A stretch of DNA of 64,000 bases from Flavobacterium erciyesense (GCF_018069925.1 NZ_JAGPXB010000010.1:1-64000); one strand, 5' to 3'. Shown: positions 34,663-43,622, counted from the stretch's first letter. Translations and numbers: made by a program. The notes: generated by a model from the sequence alone, not told the origin.

Positions 34663-36465
34663 TTACTCTTCTTTTTCAACTAGTTTGCGCTCTAGTTCGG
34701 CTTGAAATTCTTCCATAACAGGTTTCATCGTGCTTTCTGGAATATCTGCAATCCTTATGTACATCAAACCATCAACCGCATTATTAAACAAAGGATCAAC
34801 GTTAAACGCCACTACTTTTGCATTCTGTTTGATATATTTTTTAATTAAAACCGGTAAGCGTAAACTGCCAGGTTCTAATTCGTCAATAATCTTATCGAAT
34901 TTATTCAAATCCGACTCAGCTTCGTCAAAAATAAAGTCTTTATCAGCATCTTTCAATTTAACTTTGTAAGCCTTTTTCGGATGAATGTATTGCGCAATGT
35001 ACGGATCGTAATAGTTTGATTTCATGAACTCAATCATTAACGATTTCGAAAAATCTGAAAATTGATTACTAATACTCACGCCGCCCAATAAAAATTTATG
35101 TTCCGGATAACGCAAAGTGGTATGCATAATTCCTTTCCATAACAAGAATAAAGGCATTGGTTTTTGCTGGTATTCTTTTATGATAAAGGCACGGCCCATT
35201 TCGATAGATTTGTGCATCATATCGTGCAACTCCGGCTCAAATCGGAACAAATCATTCAAATAAAAACCATTGATTCCGTATTTCGGATAAATTTCTGATC
35301 CCAATCCCATACGGTAAGCGCCTGCTATTTTATTCGCTTCGTTGTCCCACAAAAATAAATGGTGGTAGTATTGATCGTGCTTATCCAAGTCGATCGATTC
35401 ATTGGTGCCTTCGCCTACTTCACGAAACGTAATTTCGCGCAAGCGGCCTATTTCATGTAAAATACTCGGAATTTTAGTCGCTCTCGCAAAAAACACCTCG
35501 TAGTTTTTACTTTGCAGCAAACGACAATCTGTGATGCGTAAACTTTCAACTTCTTGCACCATCGTTTCTGGACTGGCAGCGGTAACAATTGTTTTTGGGC
35601 TTTTTGGAATTTTAAGTGTAGGCGTTGGTAAAAAGGGAATTTCTTTCTCGAAAGGATTCGCCAACATGTACGTTTTCTTTCTTAAAAATTCAGAGTATTC
35701 CTCTAGCGTAGTATGTTCGTTTTGTTCGCTTACCGAAATCGGTTTACCAATACGCACTTTAATCACGCGGCGTTTTTGACTAAACACTTCCGAGGGCAGT
35801 TTAGCAGTACGCAACGTGCCACTTATTTTAGATAAAAAATAAAATAATTTGCTGTTTTTAGCATGGAAATAAATTGGTACAACGGGCACTTGTGCTTTTC
35901 GAATCACTTTGATAGCGCCTTCTTCCCAAGGTTTATCTACCATTAACTTACCATCTTTGTATGTCGAAACTTCACCTGCAGGAAACATTCCCAAAGGTTT
36001 TCCATCGCTTAAATGGCGTAGAGTTTCTTTAATACCTACCACGCTTGACTTTACATCCTTATGATTTTCAAAAGGATTTACTGGCATGATGTACTTTTTG
36101 AGTGGTTCAATGCGGTGCAGTAAAAAGTTGGCTATAATTTTAAAATTGGGCTCTCTTTCTAGCATTAATTTTAAAAGTAAAACCCCGTCAATTCCGCCTA
36201 GCGGGTGGTTTGATATGGTGATATAAGCGCCTTCTTTTGGTAATCGTTTTAAATCTTCCTCCGGAATTTCAAATTTAATTTTTAGGTCATCCAATACTCC
36301 ATTCAAAAATGCTACATCTTGCAGATGCTTGTTTCTGTTATATACTGTGTTTAAGGTAGATATTTTTAGCACCTTCATTAACATCCATCCTGAAAAAGTT
36401 CCAAGAAATCCGTATTTGTCTACATTTATTGCTTTTGCAACTTCTTTGGCGGTTACTAAACCCAT
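34663..36465 (-). CDS. olsF: Bifunctional acyltransferase of the OlsF type (ornithine-lipid synthesis)
   Basis: The N-terminal half (about 60-280) is a lysophospholipid acyltransferase-like domain with NHPLGGIDG (His87, Asp93) in place of the classic HX4D and FPAGE at 161-165. The C-terminal half (about 310-580) is a GNAT/hemolysin-type N-acyltransferase domain with LREITFREVGEGTN, AGAYRMGLG and ALFLLWKGIM-like segments. This order is that of OlsF, which makes ornithine lipids by N- and O-acylation of ornithine and has been reported from Serratia and Flavobacterium. The symbol is by architecture, not by alignment. It is a single gene with its own promoter and is divergent from xth. Confidence 0.75.
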   Translation of the reverse strand: MGLVTAKEVAKAINVDKYGFLGTFSGWMLMKVLKISTLNTVYNRNKHLQDVAFLNGVLDDLKIKFEIPEEDLKRLPKEGAYITISNHPLGGIDGVLLLKLMLEREPNFKIIANFLLHRIEPLKKYIMPVNPFENHKDVKSSVVGIKETLRHLSDGKPLGMFPAGEVSTYKDGKLMVDKPWEEGAIKVIRKAQVPVVPIYFHAKNSKLFYFLSKISGTLRTAKLPSEVFSQKRRVIKVRIGKPISVSEQNEHTTLEEYSEFLRKKTYMLANPFEKEIPFLPTPTLKIPKSPKTIVTAASPETMVQEVESLRITDCRLLQSKNYEVFFARATKIPSILHEIGRLREITFREVGEGTNESIDLDKHDQYYHHLFLWDNEANKIAGAYRMGLGSEIYPKYGINGFYLNDLFRFEPELHDMMHKSIEMGRAFIIKEYQQKPMPLFLLWKGIMHTTLRYPEHKFLLGGVSISNQFSDFSKSLMIEFMKSNYYDPYIAQYIHPKKAYKVKLKDADKDFIFDEAESDLNKFDKIIDELEPGSLRLPVLIKKYIKQNAKVVAFNVDPLFNNAVDGLMYIRIADIPESTMKPVMEEFQAELERKLVEKEE

Positions 36466-36490
36466 TTATTATTGTTTTTAAGGCAAGAAA

Positions 36491-36498
36491 CAAAGATA
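36491..36498 (-). promoter_or_regulatory. -7 element for the olsF-type gene
   Basis: TATCTTTG on the minus strand is a perfect -7 match, 25 bases before the start codon. No TTG is found at the expected distance. Confidence 0.55.
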
Positions 36499-36550
36499 GC
36501 AAAAAACTCCATTTTCTCTATTTTTCTGGGCCAAACTTCTTCTTTTTTGT

Positions 36551-36558
36551 TACATTTG
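36551..36558 (+). promoter_or_regulatory. -7 element for xth
   Basis: TACATTTG matches TAnnTTTG, 19 bases before the xth start codon. Confidence 0.5.
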
Positions 36559-36577
36559 GGTTTCAAAAATCTACTTC

Positions 36578-37339
36578 ATGAGAATTATTTCATACAATGT
36601 CAACGGGATACGAGCCGCTATTACAAAAGGATTTTTAGACTGGTTGCAAGCCGCTCAACCGGATGTTATTTGCCTTCAGGAAATTAAGGCTACCGAGGAT
36701 CAAATTCCGGTCGAAGCCATTACTCAAGCAGGTTATCCCTACCAATATTACCATTCTGCTACTAAAAAGGGATACAGCGGAGTAGCAATTTTATCCAAAA
36801 TAAAACCCAATGCAGTAGTACACGGAACCGGAATTGACCACATGGATTTTGAAGGGCGAAACATTCGTGCTGATTTTGATGATTTTTCAGTCATGAGTTT
36901 GTACTTGCCATCAGGTACCAACATGGATCGATTGGATCACAAGTTCATGTTCATGGACGATTTTCAAAACTATGTTAACGCACTCAAAACTGAAATCCCA
37001 AATCTAGTAATTTGCGGAGACTACAACATTTGTCACCAACCTATTGATATTCATGATCCGGTGCGCAACAAAAATGTTTCTGGATTTTTGCCCGAAGAGC
37101 GCGCTTGGTTAGATGGATTTATCAAATCCGGTTTTGTAGATAGTTTTCGTCATTTCAACAGCGAGCCGCATCAATATTCGTGGTGGAGTTACCGTGCGGG
37201 AGCCCGAAAAAATAACAAAGGCTGGCGTATTGATTACAATTTAGTGAGCGATTCTCTAAAACATAAATTAAAAAGAGCCGTTATCCTTTCTGATGCCGTG
37301 CACTCAGATCACTGCCCAATTCTAGTCGAACTCGATTAG
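36578..37339 (+). CDS. xth: Exodeoxyribonuclease III (AP endonuclease family 1)
   Basis: This 253-residue DNA repair enzyme cleaves at abasic sites and degrades 3' ends. It has the family segments MRIISYNVNGIRAAITKGF, DVICLQEIKA (metal-binding Glu at about 35), NLVICGDYNICHQPID (Asp/Asn pair), WRIDYNLVSD and the terminal catalytic HSDHCPILVELD. Length is normal. It is divergent from the olsF-type gene and is followed by a dispersed repeat element. Confidence 0.95.
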   Translation: MRIISYNVNGIRAAITKGFLDWLQAAQPDVICLQEIKATEDQIPVEAITQAGYPYQYYHSATKKGYSGVAILSKIKPNAVVHGTGIDHMDFEGRNIRADFDDFSVMSLYLPSGTNMDRLDHKFMFMDDFQNYVNALKTEIPNLVICGDYNICHQPIDIHDPVRNKNVSGFLPEERAWLDGFIKSGFVDSFRHFNSEPHQYSWWSYRAGARKNNKGWRIDYNLVSDSLKHKLKRAVILSDAVHSDHCPILVELD

Positions 37340-37357
37340 GAGTATTAGGAGCTTTAT

Positions 37358-37427
37358 CCTGCTATTCGCTGTAATCTTTTATTTTTTAAAGAAAAAAATA
37401 AAAGGATTTCCGCTGCTATCAGGGCTA
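37358..37427 (+). repeat. Dispersed palindromic intergenic element, copy C
   Basis: CCTGCTATTCGCTGTAATC at the left and GGATTTCCGCTGCTATCAG plus GGCTA at the right match the ends of copies A and B. The centre here is different: an AT-rich hairpin of TTTTATTTTTT and its complement AAAAAATAAAA. GGAGC precedes the left end, as next to copies A and B. Confidence 0.7.
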
Positions 37428-37495
37428 AAAGAGTTCGGTTTTCATCACATTTTCGAGTTCTAAAACAAAATGAATCAACATCAAAAATTAACGTT

Positions 37496-38437
37496 ATGAT
37501 AAAAAAAGTTTCCATCGGATTGCTAGTTTTAGCCTTGTCGACATCCTGTGTTTCAAAAAAAATATACAACGATCTAGAGAATAAATTTGCCGACCTAAAA
37601 AAAGAAAACAGAAGTTTGGCTGATGAAAATTCGAATTTGCAACAAGGTAAAAACAAAGCTGAACTAGAGCGTGACGGTCTAAAAACGGATCTAGATAAAA
37701 ATAAAGCCGACTTAGCTAAATTCAAAGCCGAATATGCTGCAGCACAAGAGCAATTTAAAGCCTTGCAAGATTCGTACGCAGCCCTTGAAAAAAACAGCAG
37801 CGATGCCTTGCAAAGCAACCTCAAAAAAAATCGTGATTTGTTAGGTCAACTTGACGAAAAAGGAAAAGCTTTAGCATTAGAACAAGAGCGTTTAAGTAAG
37901 AGTGCGCAACGTTTGCAAGAATTAGAAGATTTGATTGCTGCCAAAGAGGCTAGCATGAAGAAACTAAAAGAAACCTTGTCTAAAGCTTTGAATAGTTTTG
38001 AAGGCAAAGGCTTAACTGTAGAGCAAAAAAACGGTAAAGTTTACGTGTCTATGGAGAACAAGCTGCTTTTTAATTCCGGAAGTTGGGCGGTAGGCTCCGA
38101 AGGTAAAAAAGCGGTTGTAGAGCTAGGAAAAGTGTTGGGTGATAACCCTGATATTGCCGTGCTTATCGAAGGACACACAGATGATGATGCTTTTAGCGCA
38201 TCAGGACCAATAGCTGATAACTGGGATTTATCAACCAAAAGAGCAACTGCAATCGTAGCTATTTTGAGCGAAAACAAAAAAATCAACAAACAAAATCTAA
38301 CTGCTGCAGGTCGTGGTGAATTCTCGCCTTTAGCTAGTAACGCTACTGCCGATGGTAAAGCAAAAAACCGTCGTATTGAGATCATCCTAACTCCTCGTTT
38401 GGATGCCATTGCAGAAATGCTTAATGAAATAAATTAA
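37496..38437 (+). CDS. OmpA-family lipoprotein with a coiled-coil stalk
   Basis: This 313-residue protein has a lipobox LALSTSC (Cys18 lipidated after signal cleavage), a long coiled coil (about 25-160, heptads such as NKAELERDGLKTDLDKNKAD) and a C-terminal OmpA domain (about 180-305). That domain holds VLIEGHTDDDAF, the Arg-containing LSTKRATAI, and KNRRIEIIL, the residues that bind peptidoglycan diaminopimelate. It should tether the outer membrane to the cell wall. It is a single gene; no terminator hairpin is obvious after it. Confidence 0.92.
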   Translation: MIKKVSIGLLVLALSTSCVSKKIYNDLENKFADLKKENRSLADENSNLQQGKNKAELERDGLKTDLDKNKADLAKFKAEYAAAQEQFKALQDSYAALEKNSSDALQSNLKKNRDLLGQLDEKGKALALEQERLSKSAQRLQELEDLIAAKEASMKKLKETLSKALNSFEGKGLTVEQKNGKVYVSMENKLLFNSGSWAVGSEGKKAVVELGKVLGDNPDIAVLIEGHTDDDAFSASGPIADNWDLSTKRATAIVAILSENKKINKQNLTAAGRGEFSPLASNATADGKAKNRRIEIILTPRLDAIAEMLNEIN

Positions 38438-38479
38438 AAAAGAAGCAAATATTCAAAGAGGCAAAGGTTCAGAGTTTTT

Positions 38480-38570
38480 ACTCGATACTTTTGCCTTTTT
38501 TCCCTTTGCCACTTTGCCACTTTGCACCTTTGTCACTCTGTGCCATAGTGCCTTTGTCCCTTTTTACCAC
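38480..38570. repeat. Low-complexity CTTTGCCAC-type run
   Basis: TTTGCCACTTTGCCACTTTG and related words (CACCTTTGTCACT, GTGCCTTTGTCCC) form a degenerate repeat between the OmpA and aldo/keto reductase genes. It can be read as an N-terminal extension of the reductase (PLCHFAPLSLCAIVPLSLF), but this is a repeat artefact and not a leader peptide. Confidence 0.55.
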
Positions 38571-38586
38571 TGACTTAAAAAAAAAA

Positions 38587-39624
38587 ATGAAATACACTAC
38601 TTTACCGAATACCGATATAAAAATTAGTAAAATCTGCCTTGGAACCATGACTTTTGGGCAACAAAATACAGAGGCCGAAGGGCATGCTCAAATGGATTAC
38701 GCGCTTGAAAACGGTGTTAATTTTTTTGATACTGCCGAGATGTACTCCATTCCTGCCAAGAAAGAAACTTACGGCAGCACCGAACGCATTATTGGAACGT
38801 GGTTTAAAAAATCAGGCAAAAGAGATGAGGTAGTTTTAGCTACCAAAATAGCAGGACCCAATCCTAATTTTGGGTACATGAGACCCGAGTTAGACTTTTC
38901 TCCTGCCAGCATCACACACGCATTAAATGCTAGTTTAGAACGTTTGCAAACTGATTATGTTGATTTGTATCAACTGCATTGGCCAGAGAGAAAAACGAAT
39001 TATTTTGGGCAACGCGGTTTTAAAGTACAAGAGGATGAATGGCAAGACAACATTCACGGAGTATTGGAAACTCTAGATGGTTTTGTCAAAGCAGGTAAAA
39101 TAAAACACATCGGACTATCAAACGAGAATCCGTGGGGAATAATGCGTTTTCTAGAAGGAAGCAAACACCACAATTTGCCTCGAGTAAAAACAGTTCAAAA
39201 CCCGTATTCGTTATTGAATCGTTTGTTCGAAGTGGGTTCGGCAGAAGTTTGTATGCGCGAAAATGTTGGTTTACTGGCATATTCACCAATGGCTTTTGGA
39301 GTTTTATCAGGTAAATTTTTATCGGGTGAGGCACAGCCTAATGCGCGCATTTCGTTGTTTCCGCAATACACCAGATACAGCAGTGAGCAATCTACCGAGG
39401 CTACAAAAATGTACCAAGATATTGCGCAACGTTATGGTTTAACTTTGACTGAATTGGCTTTGGCCTTTATCGAGCGGCAAGCATTTGTGAGCAGTACCAT
39501 AATTGGAGCCACTTCAATAGAGCAACTCCAACAAAATATCAATACAATTCAAGTGTCACTTTCTGATGAAATTTTGCAAGCCATTGATGCCGTTCAAGCG
39601 AGTATTCCTAATCCAGCTCCGTAA
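38587..39624 (+). CDS. NADP(H)-dependent aldo/keto reductase, Tas-like
   Basis: This 345-residue cytosolic enzyme has the aldo/keto reductase barrel with NFFDTAEMYSIP (catalytic Asp and Tyr), VVLATKIAGPN (catalytic Lys) and DLYQLHWPERKT (catalytic His), and SSTIIGATSIEQL at the cofactor-binding end. The insert with ETYGSTERIIG and the overall length resemble the Tas group. I chose the ATG at 38587 (MKYTTLPNTDIKISK), as the in-frame upstream start at 38491 would add 32 residues encoded by low-complexity repeat DNA. Its stop codon lies in a 44-base tandem repeat. Confidence 0.93.
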   Translation: MKYTTLPNTDIKISKICLGTMTFGQQNTEAEGHAQMDYALENGVNFFDTAEMYSIPAKKETYGSTERIIGTWFKKSGKRDEVVLATKIAGPNPNFGYMRPELDFSPASITHALNASLERLQTDYVDLYQLHWPERKTNYFGQRGFKVQEDEWQDNIHGVLETLDGFVKAGKIKHIGLSNENPWGIMRFLEGSKHHNLPRVKTVQNPYSLLNRLFEVGSAEVCMRENVGLLAYSPMAFGVLSGKFLSGEAQPNARISLFPQYTRYSSEQSTEATKMYQDIAQRYGLTLTELALAFIERQAFVSSTIIGATSIEQLQQNINTIQVSLSDEILQAIDAVQASIPNPAP

Positions 39625-39708
39625 AAAATGATAGAAATAGAAAGATTATAAAAGACGGAATGCCGTAAAAAATGATAGAAATAGAAAGATTATAAAAGAC
39701 GGAATGCC
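39619..39708. repeat. Exact 44-base tandem duplication spanning the aldo/keto reductase stop
   Basis: CCGTAAAAAATGATAGAAAT begins at 39619 and again at 39663; the two 44-base units are identical and the second is followed by CCG once more. The first unit includes the final Pro codon and TAA of the reductase. Identity without any mismatch suggests a recent slippage event. Confidence 0.85.
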
Positions 39709-39834
39709 GAAAAAAGATTAAAATAGTTTATCCAAAATTTGATTTGGACTTACTTTTTGGAATTTAGTTTTTATGTAATTGTAATTCTAGAGTCTGATGC
39801 ATCATTGTTTAAGTGTAAAGTTTAAAAATCAATT

Positions 39835-40731
39835 ATGAAAAATATAATTTTCTTGTTCTTTATGATTTTTTCTGTTTCAGGTATTACTGCACAAGAAAAG
39901 AAATGGGGTATTGAATATGGAGCATATGAAAGAGTAAAAGATGGTTCTATGAAAATAGAAGATGCTACTTATTTAACTTTTTTCAGAGTAAAAAAAATAC
40001 CAAATGATTTAAAAGACTTTTATAATGTAAAAGAAATGCGTCTAGCAAGTTGTAAAGAACTAAAGAATGTAGATAACCTATGTTGTTTAGATAACTTGGA
40101 GCGATTACAAATTGATAATTGTCGCTTTGGAAGCATTAAAATTGATTCAAAATTATTTGAAAAATTACCTCGATTGAAAACATTAGAAATAAATTCTTCT
40201 ACAATTAATACTATTTCGAACAAAATAAGCAATTTAAAAGCCTTGACTAACCTTACTATTTCAAATAATGGCGAAGGTGAAAATGTGTTTATAGATTATA
40301 CGTTTTTGGAAGATTTGCCATCTTTAGAAGAATTAGATTTGGGTACCAATTTAAATATATGTTTTAGAAATTTAAAGAATTTAAAAAACCTTAAACGAAT
40401 AGCATTAAGCGATTCAAATGAAAATAGTCACATTTTATTTGAGATTTTCGGTAGCTTAACCGGTCTAGAAGAAATAAGTTTGACAGGGGCTCAAATTGCT
40501 CGAATTCCATTTAGGAAAATGTCCAAATTGAAAAAGTTAAAAATAACCACTAATAAATCTATTGAAAACTTCGGAAGTTTAATTGGTATTGAAACATTGG
40601 AAGAATTGCATATCGGTAACTATATAGCTAATGCTGATAGCGAGTTGATATTAAAAAAGTTGTCAAGTGTTAATCCGAAATTAAAAATTTTTAAAACATA
40701 TAATCAACTATCAGAAGATACGGATTACTAG
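39835..40731 (+). CDS. Exported leucine-rich-repeat-like protein
   Basis: This 298-residue protein has a signal peptide (MKNIIFLFFMIFSVSGITA-Q). From about residue 60 to the end it shows LRR-like periodicity, with units such as LDNLERLQIDNCRFGSI, LPRLKTLEINSSTINTI, LKALTNLTISNNGEG, LPSLEELDLGTN and MSKLKKLKITTNKS. It has no peptidase or sorting domain. Base composition is clearly more AT-rich than its flanks, which could mean recent gain. LRRs usually bind proteins; target unknown. Confidence 0.8.
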   Translation: MKNIIFLFFMIFSVSGITAQEKKWGIEYGAYERVKDGSMKIEDATYLTFFRVKKIPNDLKDFYNVKEMRLASCKELKNVDNLCCLDNLERLQIDNCRFGSIKIDSKLFEKLPRLKTLEINSSTINTISNKISNLKALTNLTISNNGEGENVFIDYTFLEDLPSLEELDLGTNLNICFRNLKNLKNLKRIALSDSNENSHILFEIFGSLTGLEEISLTGAQIARIPFRKMSKLKKLKITTNKSIENFGSLIGIETLEELHIGNYIANADSELILKKLSSVNPKLKIFKTYNQLSEDTDY

Positions 40732-40828
40732 CAAAAAATCGCCAAATAATCCATTTCAATAGTTTGAAGTTTCGACTATTTTAACCACCAACTTTTTTCA
40801 GCTACAAAATTTTAGTGTAATTTTTTAT

Positions 40829-42796
40829 TTAAAGATCAAACTCATTATCAAGCGTAATCGAATCAGTTTGTACTTGCGTAGAATCGATTGTTTTTACTTT
40901 GATAAATGATTGTGCTGGACCAGAAATAAAGAGCGGTAAAGCTTTATAAATAGTGTCTTCGGGGATTAATAGTCCACGACGGAACATTAATCTAGTTAAA
41001 AAAGCTTCTTGCTTCACTGCAAAATCTTTCAACTGTCCTTGATCGTTAAATTGGTACATGAATTTCTTCGGGCTAGGGATAATTCTAGCCAAGTACAAAC
41101 ATTCATTTAGCGATAACTCGGCAGGAGTTTTCTGGAAATAAAACTGACTCGCTTCGCCAATTCCGTAAACATTTGGCCCCCATTCAATGATGTTAAAATA
41201 CACTTCAAGCATGCGTTCTTTACTCACAATGCGGTTGTTTTCTAGAATATAAACGAGTAAAATTTCTTCGAGCTTTCGCGAAAGCGTTTTTTCTCGGCTT
41301 AAAAATGCATTTTTAACCAATTGCATACTGATGGTACTTGCGCCACGAGCAAATTTTTTGGTTCGGATGTTTTTTACAATAGATTGTTTAAAGGCTTCGT
41401 TGATGAATCCACGGTGTGAAAAGAACGACGGGTCTTCAGTGGTCAATACACATTTTTGCAGGTAAGGTGAAATTTGATCCAAAGGTGTGTAATTTGGGTT
41501 GCCCGTTCCTACCAAAATACCACGCTGAAAAACATTGTTAATCAAAGCGCGGTACACAAATTCGCCGTTGAGTTTTGTTAAATTCGCCTCTCCGTATTTG
41601 ATGATTTTTAGATTTTCTTTTTGCAATTTACTGTCAAAAACAAGCTGATTGGGTTTGTTTTGGTTAAACGCAAAATCCAGTTTGTAACTAAAGTTTCCAC
41701 TGGCCTCCATGCCTTGAAAATGGGTAAACAATCCCGTAGGTAATGAGGTGATGAAATCTTGCGCTTTCATTTTTGGCAAATCAATCTTCATCTTATAAAT
41801 GGTGTCTTCCTCGGTTTCGTACGCCAAATAAGGATGCATTTTTATATTGTTAATTTGTACCGTTGAACTACTGTCGACTGCAATAAAATCAGATCCTAAA
41901 ACAAATCTATAGTCGAATTTTGCCTTTTCAAAAAGCACATCTTTACTTGCTATTTTTGGATGATTGAGTTTTAAATTGGCGATTGACATGGCGCCATTAA
42001 TACGTACTTCATCGCCGTCTTTGTCAATGTTATCAAGTACAACGCGTATCGAATTAAAGCTGGTTTTTAGGTTAAAACGTTCTTGTAAATACGGCATTCT
42101 GATAGCTCCCGTATCTATATTAATCAATTGAATGTCGGCTTTTTTATTTCTAGGGTCAGCAAAACCTTTGATGCGCCAGCGCTGGGTGAAGGTTTTGTTT
42201 TGAACTTGTATGTTGGTTTCAAGTTGTTTATCGGCTAGACCTAATTTTTGAATTTGAATATTGGTTTGATTGCCGTTGTCGTTGAATTTAAAAGCCACAT
42301 TGTTCAGCTCCATATCGGTTGGAACCAAATTCAAGGTTTTCGAAATTAATCGGTAAGCAAGTTCGGCATAATCGCGTTTTTCATTGTCGGCGCTCGCTTG
42401 TTTGTCTTTTTTTAAGAAGGCATCAAAATTGCTTTTTTTGCCATTTTTTACCAATTGAATGTAACCATTATCGATGTGTAAAGTGCCTACTTGTACATTT
42501 CCAGCAAGTAATTGCCATAAATTGACACTGGTTTCTAGCTTTTGAATTTTAAATAAAGTGTCGGCATTATTAGGAGCCAAAACCAAATCGCTAAACTGTA
42601 AACCAGAAAGTCCATCGAATGAAGCCGACTTAACGCTAAAATTAGCATTGTAATCTACCTCCATTTCATGCGAAATCTTAGCAATGGTTTGTTGCAGGAC
42701 GGCATCTCTAAAAATATAAAATCCTGTAATTAATACAATTACAGTTGTGACACTTATTTTTAGCGCTAAAATTACTTTTTGCTTTTTGGTTTTCAT
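40829..42796 (-). CDS. AsmA-like protein fused to a GT51 peptidoglycan glycosyltransferase
   Basis: This 655-residue protein has an N-terminal membrane anchor (about 8-28). A beta-rich region (about 30-430) resembles AsmA/DUF748-type envelope proteins, for example VGTLHIDNGYIQLVKNGK. The C-terminal GT51 domain (about 440-610) has its motifs intact: TTEDPSFFSHRGF (catalytic Glu), GASTISMQLVKN, RKLEEILLVYILE and YFNIIEWGPNVYGI. There is no transpeptidase domain, so it is monofunctional like MtgA but with a large N-terminal extension. It polymerises lipid II at the inner membrane if active. It is a single gene. Confidence 0.85.
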   Translation of the reverse strand: MKTKKQKVILALKISVTTVIVLITGFYIFRDAVLQQTIAKISHEMEVDYNANFSVKSASFDGLSGLQFSDLVLAPNNADTLFKIQKLETSVNLWQLLAGNVQVGTLHIDNGYIQLVKNGKKSNFDAFLKKDKQASADNEKRDYAELAYRLISKTLNLVPTDMELNNVAFKFNDNGNQTNIQIQKLGLADKQLETNIQVQNKTFTQRWRIKGFADPRNKKADIQLINIDTGAIRMPYLQERFNLKTSFNSIRVVLDNIDKDGDEVRINGAMSIANLKLNHPKIASKDVLFEKAKFDYRFVLGSDFIAVDSSSTVQINNIKMHPYLAYETEEDTIYKMKIDLPKMKAQDFITSLPTGLFTHFQGMEASGNFSYKLDFAFNQNKPNQLVFDSKLQKENLKIIKYGEANLTKLNGEFVYRALINNVFQRGILVGTGNPNYTPLDQISPYLQKCVLTTEDPSFFSHRGFINEAFKQSIVKNIRTKKFARGASTISMQLVKNAFLSREKTLSRKLEEILLVYILENNRIVSKERMLEVYFNIIEWGPNVYGIGEASQFYFQKTPAELSLNECLYLARIIPSPKKFMYQFNDQGQLKDFAVKQEAFLTRLMFRRGLLIPEDTIYKALPLFISGPAQSFIKVKTIDSTQVQTDSITLDNEFDL

Positions 42797-42936
42797 TATC
42801 TATTGACTGGGAACCGCTAAAATAGTTAGTTTTTTGATTATTAGTCCTCAGGTGTTTTAAAGTTTAATAAATTCTTAGCAATTAAGATCTAGTGAAGAAC
42901 TATGTTTTGGGATTAAAATCAACCTAATTAAAAGAT

Positions 42937-43449
42937 TTATTTTAAATCATGTAGTAGGTGGTCTATTTCTCGTTTTTGAATAGCATATTTTTCTTGAAGT
43001 AAGGAACCTTCGCCCATACGAGTGTAATATTCTAACGCTTTGTTAGCAAAAAAGCGTTTGTGTGTATCGCCCAATATTGGAACATTAGGAAATTGATAAT
43101 GAAAAATCATTTCATAGTACGCTTGCCATTCTCTCTCGTTTTTGTCAGCAACAGAATTTTGAGGTGTTTTTTGACTCACATGAATCATCTCGTGCAGCAA
43201 CAAGTTGAGCATTAAGGGCAAATGAAATTCGAAAGTATTTTCCGGAATCCGAATAATTTGAGGTCCAGCAAGTGGTCCTTCGGTAGTCATTAAAATAAAG
43301 TCGGGTTTTGCTTTTTCTCTGAGTTCAAAACCCTTGAAATTAGGGTGTGTCAATCCGTATTCTTCAATCAAGAACTGCGCTGCAGCAATCGTTTCTCCCA
43401 TTTCATGAAAGGAGTGTACAATTTGTAGTTGGTCTTGGTAAGTTTTCAT
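42937..43449 (-). CDS. Putative cytosolic zincin (HEMIH) of unknown family
   Basis: This 170-residue protein without signal peptide contains LLLHEMIHVSQ (HExxH, His86-Glu87-His90), followed by NEREWQAYYEMIF, in which Glu107 or Glu113 could be the third zinc ligand. This fits the SprT-like or DUF-type small zincins, but the Zn-ribbon of SprT is absent. Nothing in the neighbourhood (GT51 fusion, GlcG cluster) explains it. It is separated from both by over 120 bases and is probably monocistronic. Confidence 0.65.
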   Translation of the reverse strand: MKTYQDQLQIVHSFHEMGETIAAAQFLIEEYGLTHPNFKGFELREKAKPDFILMTTEGPLAGPQIIRIPENTFEFHLPLMLNLLLHEMIHVSQKTPQNSVADKNEREWQAYYEMIFHYQFPNVPILGDTHKRFFANKALEYYTRMGEGSLLQEKYAIQKREIDHLLHDLK

Positions 43450-43566
43450 TGTAGTAAATTAGTGCAGTTTATTTCAGTTTCTTGATGAGCAAAAGCATGG
43501 TAAATATATACTTTATTCAGTCTTATTCATAATCGAGTGAACTCTTCTAGCTTGCAGACTTAAAAC

Positions 43567-43604
43567 AAAAAAGCCTAACAAAGTAAATGTTTGTTAGGCT
43601 TTTA
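43567..43604 (-). terminator. Terminator of the AraC/PEBP/OsmC/GlcG cluster
   Basis: AAAGCCTAACAAA and TTTGTTAGGCTTT form a thirteen-pair stem with a seven-base loop, flanked by T runs on both strands, 19 bases after the GlcG stop. Confidence 0.82.
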
Positions 43605-43622
43605 AATATTAGGTTTTGTAAG

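Noticed and set aside
37354..37824. A 156-codon minus-strand frame opposite the OmpA lipoprotein gene
   Set aside because: It is Ser/Phe/Leu-rich antisense of the coiled-coil coding region and crosses repeat copy C.
38491..38586. N-terminal extension of the aldo/keto reductase (32 codons)
   Set aside because: It is encoded by a CTTTGCCAC-type low-complexity run, and the family start MKYTTLPNTDIK is at 38587.
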